64,000 nucleotides of DNA from Staphylococcus equorum. Lineage in GTDB: Bacteria; Bacillota; Bacilli; Staphylococcales; Staphylococcaceae. Made by a program: the position numbers and the translations under genes. The stretch is taken from positions 310,001 through 374,000 of the forward strand of contig NZ_LNNB01000009.1 in NCBI RefSeq assembly GCF_001747895.1, given 5' to 3'. Shown here one piece after another: positions 29,275 through 38,864 of this stretch (position 1 is its first letter; each line of letters opens with the position of its first letter). Under the pieces are notes generated by a model. It had not been told where the DNA came from and ran no database searches. It was given only the letters and a program-made list of their open reading frames with translations.

Positions 29275-30066
29275 ATGACAAATGCACAATATATTAATAG
29301 AGACGAGACTGTCTTTAATGATGCTAAATCATTAATGCAATTAAATAAAAATATACTGTTAAAAGGACCAACTGGTTCTGGTAAGACGAAACTTGCAGAA
29401 ACGTTAAGTGAAACTTTAAATAGACCGATGCACCAAATTAACTGTTCAGTCGATTTAGATGCTGAAAGTTTATTAGGCTTTAAAACAATACAAACAAATG
29501 ACAATGGGTCACAAGAAATTGTCTTTATAGACGGACCTGTCATACAAGCCATGAAAGAAGGAAATATTCTTTATATTGATGAAATCAATATGGCGAAACC
29601 AGAAACACTTCCTATACTGAATGGTGTATTAGACTATCGTAGAAAATTAACTAATCCATTTACAGGAGAAGTTGTAAGTGCAGCACCAGGTTTTAATGTT
29701 ATTGCAGCAATAAACGTAGGGTACATTGGCACATTACCTATGAATGAAGCATTAAAAAACCGTTTCGTTGTTATTGAAGTAGATTATATTGATGGTGATA
29801 TTTTAAGTGATGTTATTAAAAACCAAAGCCAGTTAAAAGACGACGCTGTTATCCAAAATATTATAAAGTTCAATGAAGATTTGAGAACAATGACAAAACA
29901 AGGTCAAATTTCTGAAGAAGCAGCCAGTATTCGAGCGCTGATTGACTTGAGCGATTTAGCAACAATCATGCCAATAGAACGTGCGATACAGCGTACGATT
30001 ATAGATAAATTAGAAGACGAACGTGAACAACAAGCAATTAAAAACGCAGTAGAATTAAACTTTTAG
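29275..30066 (+). CDS. MoxR-type AAA+ ATPase
   Basis: A 263-residue AAA+ ATPase of the MoxR/YehL/NorQ type. Walker A is [13 protein letters not shown], Walker B is [13 protein letters not shown], and sensor residues follow in [11 protein letters not shown] and [13 protein letters not shown]. MoxR ATPases act as metal-insertion or maturation chaperones with a VWA-domain partner. The partner is the next gene, 12 bases downstream. ATG 29275 follows AAAGGAGA; the in-frame ATG at 29254 precedes that site. The client protein in staphylococci is unknown. Confidence 0.88.
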   Translation: MTNAQYINRDETVFNDAKSLMQLNKNILLKGPTGSGKTKLAETLSETLNRPMHQINCSVDLDAESLLGFKTIQTNDNGSQEIVFIDGPVIQAMKEGNILYIDEINMAKPETLPILNGVLDYRRKLTNPFTGEVVSAAPGFNVIAAINVGYIGTLPMNEALKNRFVVIEVDYIDGDILSDVIKNQSQLKDDAVIQNIIKFNEDLRTMTKQGQISEEAASIRALIDLSDLATIMPIERAIQRTIIDKLEDEREQQAIKNAVELNF

Positions 30067-30078
30067 TGAGGGATAATC

Positions 30079-31968
30079 ATGAGTGATCGTTTTATAAAAT
30101 TTAATGACGAACAACTTGATGCAAAGCAAGTCATGATGCTACAAGATTTAGCTCGTCTTTTACTGAAAAATGAACAAGCACACGTTAAAATACAAAAATT
30201 TCCATACTATGATCCAATCAATCATACCTTAATTACAAGCTCATTTTGGTCACATAGGAGTAAAGAAATAGAATCCACAGGATTAAAATCAGATGTATTA
30301 CTTGCTACTTATGGTTATCAAATGATGGATGAAAAAATTGTAAATAAAGTCATTCATAATCGAGAGTTTCAACACCCAAAATTCTTCCAACAACTTTTCA
30401 AATTATTAGAAGACAAACGTGTATTAAATACCATAGTTCAATTACGTCCTTCGACAAAGCCTATAATTCAAATGCGTAATGAGGTTAGATTGAATTATAC
30501 TCAGACACAAATCAAAGTTTATAAAACCAAAACAACTTTTACAGACTTACTATTTTTATATTTAGAAGCATCTTTTTTAACAGAAAACTTTTATGATGTA
30601 CCGCAAATCCATCCTCAAATTGATGATGTTTTAAATCATATGTATCAATACTTACCTAATTTCTTTTATAATGAAACGTCTGAAGATAACATGTTTTTAG
30701 CAGAACGTATCATGTATCAAATCGATGATATTTTAAAAGAAGATATGTTGAACGAATATTATCATTTACCGAAAAAAGTTTATGAAGCAATAGAAGAACT
30801 TAATTTTGAGGATATAACGAGAACTGACGCAAGTAACTCAGATGGTCAGTCTGATGAACAAAACGATGAAGACGTTGTAAGCGAAGATATGGAATCTAAT
30901 AATCAAGATAGTGCGTCAGAAGGTGGCGCTTATTTAGAAATGGAATTACATGAAGGTGAGAATAGTGATGTCATGGGTGATAATGACACCGCACGTGAGG
31001 GTGATGCGAGCGATGATATGACTGATATGCAAACTAAAAAGGGCAAAGGCTCTACTGATAACGTTGAAGATGACGAAGGCGGTTCTGTCGGCCATAACCA
31101 AGCGTTTGCACTTAAAGGTATCAATCAAAACGTAGAGATTAAATGGAATATTCCAGACATAGAACCACAATATATCAATGATTATCGTGACGTTGAATCT
31201 GAAGTCCAGTTTGAGACAAAAGATTTAATCCAAATCATAAAGAAAACAATTGATAGAGAATACCAGGATGAACGTCATAATTTAACTAAAGGAAGACTAC
31301 AGAAGAATCTACTTAATTGGTTTATTGATGATCAATATAAGCTGTTTTATAAGAAACAAGATTTAAGTCAATCCTTTGACGCTACTTTTACATTGCTCGT
31401 TGATGCATCTGCAAGTATGCAAGATAAGATGGAAGAAACGATCAAGGGCGTTGTCCTATTCCATGAAACTTTAAAATCATTAAATGTTAAACATGAGATA
31501 CTTGCATTTAACGAAGATGCGTTTGATGCAGATGAATCAAATCAACCCAATATTATTGACGAAATCATTTCATACGACCGTTCAATTTTAGAAAAAGATG
31601 GACCAAGAATTATGGCTCTAGAGCCTCAAGATGATAATAGAGATGGCGTAGCAATTAGAATAGGAAGTGAACGATTAATGCGTCGTTCACATAATCAACG
31701 TTTTCTAATTGTATTTTCAGATGGTGAACCTTCAGCATATAATTATAGTCAAGATGGTATTTTAGACACTTATGAAGCCGTTGAAACTGCTAGAAAAATG
31801 GGAATCGAAGTATTCAATGTCTTTTTAAGTCAAGATCCTATTACAGAAGACATAGAACAAACGATTCATAATATTTATGGTCAGTATGCCATCTTTGTAG
31901 AAGGCGTAGAAAATTTGCCAAGCCATCTGTCACCATTATTGAAAAAACTTTTATTAAAATCATTTTAG
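30079..31968 (+). CDS. VWA-domain protein, CobT/NorD-like partner of MoxR
   Basis: A 629-residue cytosolic protein. The N-terminal 250 residues are helical. A long acidic, Asp/Glu/Ser/Gly-rich segment follows at about 255-345. The von Willebrand A domain at about 430-625 has a complete MIDAS site: DASAS at about 442-446, plus later FSDGEP and NVFLSQDP. This layout (helical, acidic, VWA) is that of CobT and NorD, the partners of MoxR-type ATPases in metal-chelatase-like machines. With the upstream ATPase it forms a two-gene system whose substrate is not known. Confidence 0.87.
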   Translation: MSDRFIKFNDEQLDAKQVMMLQDLARLLLKNEQAHVKIQKFPYYDPINHTLITSSFWSHRSKEIESTGLKSDVLLATYGYQMMDEKIVNKVIHNREFQHPKFFQQLFKLLEDKRVLNTIVQLRPSTKPIIQMRNEVRLNYTQTQIKVYKTKTTFTDLLFLYLEASFLTENFYDVPQIHPQIDDVLNHMYQYLPNFFYNETSEDNMFLAERIMYQIDDILKEDMLNEYYHLPKKVYEAIEELNFEDITRTDASNSDGQSDEQNDEDVVSEDMESNNQDSASEGGAYLEMELHEGENSDVMGDNDTAREGDASDDMTDMQTKKGKGSTDNVEDDEGGSVGHNQAFALKGINQNVEIKWNIPDIEPQYINDYRDVESEVQFETKDLIQIIKKTIDREYQDERHNLTKGRLQKNLLNWFIDDQYKLFYKKQDLSQSFDATFTLLVDASASMQDKMEETIKGVVLFHETLKSLNVKHEILAFNEDAFDADESNQPNIIDEIISYDRSILEKDGPRIMALEPQDDNRDGVAIRIGSERLMRRSHNQRFLIVFSDGEPSAYNYSQDGILDTYEAVETARKMGIEVFNVFLSQDPITEDIEQTIHNIYGQYAIFVEGVENLPSHLSPLLKKLLLKSF

Positions 31969-32005
31969 CTAGACTAATTTTTATAAATTAATCGCTATAT
32001 ATTTA

Positions 32006-32020
32006 AATATTCTGAAATTT
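32006..32020 (+). promoter_or_regulatory. CodY-like box upstream of brnQ
   Basis: AATATTCTGAAATTT differs from the CodY consensus AATTTTCWGAAAATT at two positions. It is 73 bases before the brnQ ATG. CodY control of branched-chain amino-acid uptake is established in low-GC Gram-positives, so this is a credible operator. Confidence 0.6.
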
Positions 32021-32092
32021 ATATAGACGGCATCTAATTAAACGTGATAGAATAGGTAATATTATTTTATTGGATTAAAAGGAGAACGTCAT

Positions 32093-33436
32093 ATGAATAA
32101 AAATACATGGATTATAGGCTTCACATTGTTTGCAATGTTCTTTGGCGCTGGCAACCTTATTTTCCCACCTAATTTAGGTTTAGATAGCGGAGAATATTTC
32201 TGGCCATCCATTTTAGCATTTGCATTAACTGGAATCGGATTACCGTTATTAGGCGTTGTTGTAGGTGCATTAGATAAACAAGGCTACATCGGGTCATTAA
32301 ATAAAATATCACCTAAGTTTTCAGTAGTATTCTTAGTAATTATATACTTAACAATAGGTCCATTATTTGCGATTCCACGTACAGCATCAACATCATTTGA
32401 GATGACTGTTACACCAATTGCACAAACAAATAGTAGTTTAGCATTATTTATATTTACAGTTATTTATTTCTTAATTGTATTATATTTATGTATCAATCCT
32501 AGTAAAATGGTTGATCGTATCGGGTCATTGCTAACACCATTACTACTTATCACGATATTAGCGATGATTATTAAAGGATTCGTAGATTTTGGTGGTAATG
32601 CACCAAGTCAATCTGCAGAATCGTTTACTTCTGGCTTTGCTGGGTTTTCACAAGGGTTTACCAATGGTTACCTAACGATGGATGCTATTGCAGCAATTGC
32701 CTTCTCAATGATTGTAGTTAATGCTGTAAAAGCAACAGGCGTTACAAATGCTAATAAGATCTTTAAGCAGACATTATTAGCTGGTTTAATCGCTGCAGTT
32801 GCCTTAATGTTCATCTATATTTCTCTAGGTTTTATAGGAAATCACATGGATGTATCGCAAGAAAAAATTGCTAGTTTAACAGCAAAAGATCAAAACATAG
32901 GTACATACCTATTAACTACAATGGCAGATGTAGGCTTTGGAACTTTTGGTAAATATCTATTAGGTATTATTGTTGCACTTGCGTGTTTAACTACTGCATG
33001 TGGTTTAATCGTTTCAGTGTCAGAATATTTCCATAGAATTTTACCGAAAATTTCTTATAAAGCTTATGTAATTGGATTTACGCTAATTAGTTTTATATTA
33101 GCAAATCAAGGTTTAAACTCAGTAATTACAATGTCTGAACCAGTACTTAGTATTGTATATCCAGTAGCAATTACTTCAGTATTACTGATATTGATTGCAC
33201 GTTTCGTACCAACTAAGCCAATTGCACAACAAATTCCAGTTGCGATTGTTTCTATTGTTTCAATATTAAGTGTAGTACATACACAAGGCTGGATAAAAAT
33301 GAGCTTTATTGATAGCTTACCTTTAAAAGACTATTCATTAGAATGGTTCCCAATTGCTATAGTCACTACAATCATAGGTTATATTGTAGCTACTATGGTT
33401 AAAAATCAAAAACCTATCGTTTACGAAAAAGATTAA
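32093..33436 (+). CDS. brnQ: Branched-chain amino acid transporter BrnQ
   Basis: A 447-residue LIVCS-family symporter with about 12 membrane helices, importing Leu, Ile and Val with a cation. The family opening [19 protein letters not shown] is intact, followed by [10 protein letters not shown] and [17 protein letters not shown]. Staphylococci have several brnQ paralogues; I cannot number this one. It is monocistronic, with a CodY-like box upstream and a terminator at 33492-33543. SD AAAGGAG precedes ATG. Confidence 0.93.
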   Translation: MNKNTWIIGFTLFAMFFGAGNLIFPPNLGLDSGEYFWPSILAFALTGIGLPLLGVVVGALDKQGYIGSLNKISPKFSVVFLVIIYLTIGPLFAIPRTASTSFEMTVTPIAQTNSSLALFIFTVIYFLIVLYLCINPSKMVDRIGSLLTPLLLITILAMIIKGFVDFGGNAPSQSAESFTSGFAGFSQGFTNGYLTMDAIAAIAFSMIVVNAVKATGVTNANKIFKQTLLAGLIAAVALMFIYISLGFIGNHMDVSQEKIASLTAKDQNIGTYLLTTMADVGFGTFGKYLLGIIVALACLTTACGLIVSVSEYFHRILPKISYKAYVIGFTLISFILANQGLNSVITMSEPVLSIVYPVAITSVLLILIARFVPTKPIAQQIPVAIVSIVSILSVVHTQGWIKMSFIDSLPLKDYSLEWFPIAIVTTIIGYIVATMVKNQKPIVYEKD

Positions 33437-33996
33437 AGGTCATTTAAGTAGATTCTGCTCAATATTTAAATGCATCGTTTTTGTAAAGATACAATCCCTT
33501 CAAAGTAGTCACTGAAACAGTGATTGCTTTGAAGGGATTTTTTATGTGTAAAAATATCATTTTGCTGTTAAAATCTTCATTTAAATAAAAATATCATTTT
33601 TTAAGATGCAGAATTTTCCAATTCCATGATTAATATATAATAATTTAATCTTAAAAATTATAACTATTTTGCAAAGTCCAATTGATTACTAAGAAGAAGT
33701 GGGCTATAATCTTAACTTCAAGTGTTTCGTCAGTGACAATAGTAAGTCTCTTGTCACAATCATAAATAGACTTACACATTTTTATTAAAGATGGAAAGTA
33801 CACGTGTTCATATTCACAAAAACACCATTTGCTATAGCGTAAGACTTCGTTTTCATACTTATAATCTTGAACTCTAAAACAATATTCAATGATATTCTTA
33901 AGCAATTTGATAAGTACTGAAAAAGCTAAACTATTTATTATAAAAGACTTAATATAGAGAAAAATAGAGAGAACCTAAAAAGAGGAGTAGAATAAC
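33437..33996. other. Intergenic region between brnQ and the BCCT gene
   Basis: The stretch holds the brnQ terminator and an 84-codon minus-strand frame from 33905 (TTG) to 33651 that contains Cys/Tyr-rich sequence (SKWCFCEYEHVYFPS). That frame has no ribosome binding site and I know no relative, so I do not call it a gene. The BCCT promoter presumably lies in the last 90 bases. Confidence 0.5.
33492..33543 (+). terminator. Terminator after brnQ
   Basis: AATCCCTTCAAAG pairs with CTTTGAAGGGATT, with an inner TCACTG/CAGTGA stem and six T. Confidence 0.92.
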
Positions 33997-35607
33997 ATTA
34001 AATTTTCTTATTGGAAAGACAAACTAGATTGGCCGGTGTTTCTTATTAGCGGTGGCATACTCGTATTATTTGTAATTATGTCATCACTATTTACTACAGC
34101 AACTTCGGATTTCGTGCAAAAAGGCTTTGAACTATCCATTACATATTTCGGTGCATTTTGGCAAATTTTATTACTAGCAACATTTGCGGTAGGTGCGGTT
34201 TTAGCCTTTTCAAAGTATGGCCGTGTAAGGCTCGGAAATGCTTCTAAACCTGAAATGAGTTACTTCAGATGGGCAGCAATTGTGATTACGTCAGGATTAG
34301 GCGCAGGCGCTATATTTTGGGCTGCTGCTGAACCTATGTATTATTTTATTGATGTGCCACCAACTATGGATCCAAGTATCAAAGATAGTAGTTCAGCTGC
34401 TATACCAGCAGCAATGGCTCAAAGTTTCACATCATGGGGATTCACAGCCTGGGCCGTTTATGGTGCTGTCAGTGGTATCATTATTATGTATGCACATTAT
34501 AATAAAGGCATGAAAATGCGTCCAAGAACAATTTTATATCCAATATTTGGTAAAAAGATCGAGCATACTAAGACAGGCTCTATGATAGATGTCTTTTGTA
34601 TTTTAGGTGCTGTAGCTGGAACAATTGGAACAATTGGATTTTTCGGTTTTCAATTTAGTTACTGGTTACATAGTATTTTTGGTATTCCAGATAATATCAT
34701 TACTCAAGTCTTATCTGTTGCAGGACTTATGGTCATTGTATCTATATCTGCAACTACAGGGATAGATAAAGGTATACAGTTTCTTAGCAAACTAAATATA
34801 TGGTTAGCAATAGCACTTGCTGTCTTTATATTATTAATAGGCCCTGGTGGTTTTATTATTGATACTTTTATTTCTTCTTATGGAACATATATCACTAATT
34901 TCTTAGAAATCAGTACCTTTAGAGGTGATAATCAATGGGCCGGCGCATGGATGCTTTTCTTCTTTGGCTGGTTTATAGGTTATGGTCCTTTAATGGCTAT
35001 GTTAGTTGCCCGTGTCTCAAAAGGGCGTACAATCAGAGAAATCTTCATACTCGTTTCAGTCGTAGCAGCTGTAGTTTCTCATTTTTGGTTTTCTATTTTA
35101 GGTGGAAGTGGATTGTTTTATGAATCTAAAAATAATGGTTCAATTAGTGATCCTTTATCTGAAAATGGTTTACCTGCAGCAGTTATCTCAATTGCTACAC
35201 AATTACCTTTAGGCAATGTGTTAGTTATAGCTTTACTCATTTTGACACTTATATTTGTAATAACAACTGCCGATACAATGTCATATTCAATTTCTATGTC
35301 CGTTACTGGCGAAGGAGATCCGCCTAAAATCATCAGATTATTCTGGGTTGCTATTATGGGTGTAATCTCAATTATTCTTATTAATATTGGTGAGGGTAGT
35401 ATTAGTGCAATACAGTCCTTTATAATCGTAACAGCAGTACCTATATCGATTATCATGCTTCCTGTCGTTTGGACAGCGCCGAAAATTGCGCACAAACTTG
35501 CTGTGGAACAAAATATAGTAACTACTAAATCCTCAGACAAAGTTGACAATACAGAGAATTTAATTAAAAATTCAGCAAATCAACATACAGAAGATTCTAA
35601 GCATTAA
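33997..35607 (+). CDS. BCCT family (betaine/carnitine/choline) transporter
   Basis: A 536-residue transporter with about 12 helices, taking up a quaternary amine such as glycine betaine. The aromatic-box helices are recognisable but divergent: FWAAAEPMYYF, and FFFGWFIGYGP where the family usually has AWWISWAP. The arginine loop ARVSKGRTIRE is intact. The start appears to be ATT at 33997. GAGGAG (33982-33987) is nine bases upstream, the family-like N-terminus KFSYWKDKLDWPV follows, and a TAG lies just before. The first conventional codon, GTG 34036, has no binding site and would lose 13 residues. Substrate is inferred. Confidence 0.85.
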   Translation: MKFSYWKDKLDWPVFLISGGILVLFVIMSSLFTTATSDFVQKGFELSITYFGAFWQILLLATFAVGAVLAFSKYGRVRLGNASKPEMSYFRWAAIVITSGLGAGAIFWAAAEPMYYFIDVPPTMDPSIKDSSSAAIPAAMAQSFTSWGFTAWAVYGAVSGIIIMYAHYNKGMKMRPRTILYPIFGKKIEHTKTGSMIDVFCILGAVAGTIGTIGFFGFQFSYWLHSIFGIPDNIITQVLSVAGLMVIVSISATTGIDKGIQFLSKLNIWLAIALAVFILLIGPGGFIIDTFISSYGTYITNFLEISTFRGDNQWAGAWMLFFFGWFIGYGPLMAMLVARVSKGRTIREIFILVSVVAAVVSHFWFSILGGSGLFYESKNNGSISDPLSENGLPAAVISIATQLPLGNVLVIALLILTLIFVITTADTMSYSISMSVTGEGDPPKIIRLFWVAIMGVISIILINIGEGSISAIQSFIIVTAVPISIIMLPVVWTAPKIAHKLAVEQNIVTTKSSDKVDNTENLIKNSANQHTEDSKH

Positions 35608-35665
35608 ATAGAGCGATTAGAATTAAATCTCAAAATGAGTGTGAGACATAAGCTTCTCAGATAAC

Positions 35666-35713
35666 TAAAAAATGATGGTTTCTACATGAAATAAAGTAGA
35701 ATCCATCATTTTT
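35666..35713 (+). terminator. Terminator after the BCCT gene
   Basis: AAAAATGATGG and TCTAC pair with GTAGA and CCATCATTTTT across a short loop. A further small hairpin, GTAGCTC-GAT-GAGCTAC, follows at 35731-35747. Confidence 0.8.
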
Positions 35714-35878
35714 ATGTTTTTATCTATTTTTGTAGCTCGATGAGCTACTATTATCCTTATATTTATTGCCATTCATGCTAATCCTACTTCTCGTTTTAAA
35801 GTTATGTTAGATTAACTTTATTATACGAAAGCGTCTTATTTTTTGTATTAATTTATATAATTGTACAGATTTTAAATA

Positions 35879-35942
35879 GAAAAAGTAGATGGGGCGGGGA
35901 GAAATCAAAATTTGATTTTCTGTCCCGACTCCATCTACTTTA
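35879..35942 (-). terminator. Terminator of acyP-xpaC-telA
   Basis: Eleven-base arms AAAGTAGATGG/CCATCTACTTT enclose a G-rich inner stem with GAAATC/GATTTT halves and CGGGGA/TCCCG. T residues follow on the minus strand. This GGGnCAGAAATC-type hairpin is a recurrent staphylococcal terminator form. Confidence 0.82.
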
Positions 35943-35957
35943 TTTGTTCATAAAACT

Positions 35958-37091
35958 TTATTTATTATCTTTCATATCTAACAATTGATTTTGTAATTCT
36001 GATTCAAGTTGATTTAATTCTGTTTCTGCTTGTTTACGTTTAGTACGGCCTTGTTCTTGGATTTGAAGTGTCTGTTCAATTGTTTCAATAATATCATTTT
36101 GTGTTGTTTTGAGTGTCTCGATATCAACGACACCACGTTCATTTTCAGTAGCTGTTTCTAACGCGTTTTGTTTTAATAATTCAGAGTTTTTTAATAGTAA
36201 ATCATTTGTAGTATCTGTAACTGCCTTTTGAGCTGACACAGCATTACGTTGTCTCATCAATGTTAATGCAATAGACATTTGGTTTTTCCATAATGGAATA
36301 CTCGTTAAAATTGAACTTTGAATTTTCTCAGCAAGTGCTTGGTTTACGTTTTGAATCATACGTATTTGAGGTGCTGTTTGAATTGCAATCTGTCTTGATA
36401 ACTGCAAATCATAAATTCGTTTATCTAAACGATCTATAAATTGTTCCATATCAGATGCTGCTTGCACATCCATTTGGTTACCTGTCGTTTTTGCTTGTGT
36501 TCTTAGTTTAGGTACTTCAGTCTGTTGAAGTGCATGCTGTTTCTTTTTAGCTGCTTCAATATATAAAGACAATTCTTCAAAATAATCTTTATTCATATTG
36601 TATAATTCATCTAACATGTCTATATCTTTTTTTAAGTTATTTTTATGCTTATCTAACTCAATAGAGATACGATCAATCTGTGAACCTACAGATTGCATTT
36701 TAGAAAAGATTTCATTAACAGATGCTTTCGTACGTTTAAATATGCGTTTCAACTTAGATTGGTTTTCTGGATTAAGTTCTTCAGGATTAACTGACTTTAA
36801 TTTACTCATTAAACCATTCAGAGACTCACCCACAGGGCCAACATCTGTTGTGTTAACTTCATTTAAAATACGGTGTGAGAACTGTGACATATTTGATTGT
36901 GCTTGTGTACCATAATTCAGTAAACCATCATTATCCATTGGCTTTATTTGTTCGCTCAACTTATCGATTTTTTGTTGTTCCTCTTGAGTATATTGCGTTT
37001 TATTATTGATTATTTCATTTTGATTAGCTGACTGTTCATCAATATATTTGTCCAATGGATGTGAACTTAAAAAGTCTTGTTCTTTAGCCAT
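35958..37091 (-). CDS. telA: TelA family protein (toxic-anion-resistance family)
   Basis: A 377-residue, Gln/Lys-rich, mostly helical cytosolic protein of the TelA/YceH family. Family signatures are seen in LLNYGTQAQSNMSQFSHRI, FKRTKASVNEIF and SIPLWKNQMSIALTLMRQR. The name comes from tellurite resistance on plasmids; the chromosomal role is less clear and is linked to stress and cell-wall antibiotics in other Firmicutes. It follows xpaC by 28 bases on the minus strand. No metal-binding or enzyme motif is visible. Confidence 0.88.
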   Translation of the reverse strand: MAKEQDFLSSHPLDKYIDEQSANQNEIINNKTQYTQEEQQKIDKLSEQIKPMDNDGLLNYGTQAQSNMSQFSHRILNEVNTTDVGPVGESLNGLMSKLKSVNPEELNPENQSKLKRIFKRTKASVNEIFSKMQSVGSQIDRISIELDKHKNNLKKDIDMLDELYNMNKDYFEELSLYIEAAKKKQHALQQTEVPKLRTQAKTTGNQMDVQAASDMEQFIDRLDKRIYDLQLSRQIAIQTAPQIRMIQNVNQALAEKIQSSILTSIPLWKNQMSIALTLMRQRNAVSAQKAVTDTTNDLLLKNSELLKQNALETATENERGVVDIETLKTTQNDIIETIEQTLQIQEQGRTKRKQAETELNQLESELQNQLLDMKDNK

Positions 37092-37119
37092 TCAATTTCT
37101 CTCCATTCTTAATTCTATG

Positions 37120-37740
37120 TTATTTATTTCTTTTTTGTTCCATTTTGTTTAATTCCATCTCTATATCTAACTGGCTATAGTCTTCGTTATTAATTCTCTT
37201 CAAGTCAGCAACTAAAGTTCTTTTCACTTCGTCTAAAGTAATTCTTGTTTGTTCTAATTTTTGTTTTTCTTCTTTAGATTTTTTAGGTGACTTAGATAAT
37301 CTTGTATATGCTTCAATTAAATTTAATGCATTATCAATATGTGAATAGAAGAAACCTTCTACTTTGAAAAATGAACCTGGTTGTTGTTTCACTGCAAAAT
37401 AAATTGCGCGAGAAATTCGGTATATTTCATTCACTTGTCTAAAATCTTTAATCGATCTCACATTTACAAATGTTTTCAAAATTCTTCTAATCTTATCTTG
37501 TGCATTGTTTAACTGACTATTTACAAAATGATAATCACGACGTGATAGACCAATTTCATTTAAATATTTTCTAGAAGTTAAACGTTGAGTAGGGAAGTAA
37601 ATTGCCAAGAACGTTACCGCAGAAATAAGAAAATCAAATATAACATAAATATCAAGAGCAAAAACACTAGTAAACCATGCGATAACTGCTACTGGAAAAG
37701 CTATGATTGTCCCAAAAATACGTGAAATAGTATATCTCAA
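37120..37740 (-). CDS. xpaC: XpaC family membrane protein
   Basis: A 206-residue protein of the XpaC family, named from hydrolysis of 5-bromo-4-chloroindolyl phosphate in Bacillus, though no catalytic motif is apparent. Two hydrophobic helices lie at the N-terminus (about 8-27 and 30-48). A long charged helical domain follows, ending in a Lys/Glu-rich tail. It sits between acyP (13 bases) and telA (28 bases); XpaC and TelA genes are commonly paired, so a joint complex is likely (inference). Confidence 0.86.
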   Translation of the reverse strand: MRYTISRIFGTIIAFPVAVIAWFTSVFALDIYVIFDFLISAVTFLAIYFPTQRLTSRKYLNEIGLSRRDYHFVNSQLNNAQDKIRRILKTFVNVRSIKDFRQVNEIYRISRAIYFAVKQQPGSFFKVEGFFYSHIDNALNLIEAYTRLSKSPKKSKEEKQKLEQTRITLDEVKRTLVADLKRINNEDYSQLDIEMELNKMEQKRNK

Positions 37741-37753
37741 ACTTCATCTTCCT

Positions 37754-38023
37754 TTATATAGTTTTAAAATCCTTTAATGATTCATCAATATTCAATTCTT
37801 CTATAGTATAATCTTCAACATGCGAGGCAGGTGACGCACCGTCTATAACTGCATTTAAAAATGGAGTTAATGCTTTTTCATTTCCTTGCGCATAAATATC
37901 AACATAATTATCAATATTTTCAACTGTGCCTACAATATTATACTTTCTAGCTATCTTCTGTGTATAGTATCGGAAACCTACACCTTGCACCATTCCAAAT
38001 ACTTTAACGTGTTTGCACTGCAT
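37754..38023 (-). CDS. acyP: Acylphosphatase
   Basis: An 89-residue acylphosphatase that hydrolyses carboxyl-phosphate bonds such as in acetyl phosphate. The active-site loop GMVQGVGFRYYTQ gives catalytic R18, and N36 (TVENIDN) is the second catalytic residue. The length is typical. ATG follows AGAGGTGATA. It is the first gene of the acyP-xpaC-telA unit. Confidence 0.93.
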   Translation of the reverse strand: MQCKHVKVFGMVQGVGFRYYTQKIARKYNIVGTVENIDNYVDIYAQGNEKALTPFLNAVIDGASPASHVEDYTIEELNIDESLKDFKTI

Positions 38024-38373
38024 ATTATCACCTCTTAGTAGTATTATACGAAATTTTAGGCCACAAAACTAATATTTACGTTTGAGCAACGTATGTATAT
38101 AGGCCAAAAGTATGAGTCAGATAACTTGATTTTGTATATTATCTAGTTAAAATATTACACATAGACAAATTGTGCGACTCTAATTAAATTATATAAAGTA
38201 TATAACTAGTTCTATTCATATCTATTTATAACCGTGGGGGATTTTATTTAGAGTGGATGTATGAAGACCATACATAAGTATAATCAACTTGTTCTATTAA
38301 GCTTAAAATTTAGAACACGCTATTTAAATGTTTTGAAAATATTTTTGAGCTGACTATGAAAGGGTGAAATGAA
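38024..38373. other. Intergenic region with a G-run and a small hairpin
   Basis: No gene is evident. The stretch has CCGTGGGGG at 38232-38240 and a perfect seven-base hairpin ATGTATG-AAGAC-CATACAT at 38257-38275. On the minus strand this reads as a hairpin followed by an unpaired C5 motif, a look shared by staphylococcal C-rich regulatory RNAs. No clear promoter or terminator frames it. Confidence 0.4.
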
Positions 38374-38682
38374 ATGTGGACAGTTGCAAAAATTCGGGCT
38401 GACTATGAAGGCTGGTGGTTATTTAGTGACTGGACTGATCATATCGTAGAACAACATAATTTTGAGACTTATAACGAGATGTTAAGCCAATATCAATCAA
38501 TCATTTTAAAATGTAAAAAAGATTATGATAACTATTTAGTTGGAAAATATAATATTCATGCGTTTTATAATAATTGCGATTTAGGATTTTGTGAAGATTG
38601 CGATGAAGATTTACAAATATTCTATAGTTTTATTGTTTTAAATAATAATGAAGTATATTATAAATTACCTATTGTTGAATAA
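38374..38682 (+). CDS. DUF1033 family protein
   Basis: A 102-residue acidic protein starting MWTVAKIRADYEGWWLF and containing the cysteine pair CEDCDEDLQIF at about 72-82. I recognise it as DUF1033, a Bacillales protein of unknown function. In S. aureus the gene next to cspA belongs to the msaABC regulatory locus; whether this is the msaA counterpart I infer from position only. SD AAAGGGTG precedes ATG. cspA follows about 180 bases later. Confidence 0.8.
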   Translation: MWTVAKIRADYEGWWLFSDWTDHIVEQHNFETYNEMLSQYQSIILKCKKDYDNYLVGKYNIHAFYNNCDLGFCEDCDEDLQIFYSFIVLNNNEVYYKLPIVE

Positions 38683-38788
38683 ACAGTTTATTCAGATTTG
38701 TATTGCAATTTTATTTAAATTGCTTTATACTGTTAGTCAAGCAATAGTTTTATTCCATATTGCAAAGAATATTGTACTAACAGACTTG

Positions 38789-38864
38789 AACTGTGAAATT
38801 GTATTTTTTGTAATATGCGAATAACGCATATTGAATGAATATTAGTCTTGGAGGTTTCACAGTT
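38789..38864 (+). promoter_or_regulatory. cspA leader with sequestered ribosome binding site
   Basis: AACTGTGAAA at 38789-38798 is exactly complementary to TTTCACAGTT at 38855-38864, the bases between the GGAGG site and the cspA ATG. An inner hairpin AATATGCG/CGCATATT lies between them. Folding would hold the start region in a long helix. S. aureus cspA is known to have a structured leader that RNase III cleaves to aid translation, and this leader fits that scheme. Confidence 0.7.

Noticed and set aside
33651..33905. An 84-codon minus-strand frame between brnQ and the BCCT gene
   Set aside because: It starts with TTG, has no binding site or terminator of its own, and the peptide resembles no family I know; kept only as part of the intergenic note.
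35958..37091. Tellurite resistance operon
   Set aside because: Only the TelA family name suggests it; no terC, terD or kil/tel partner genes are present, and the acyP-xpaC-telA setting is chromosomal core.
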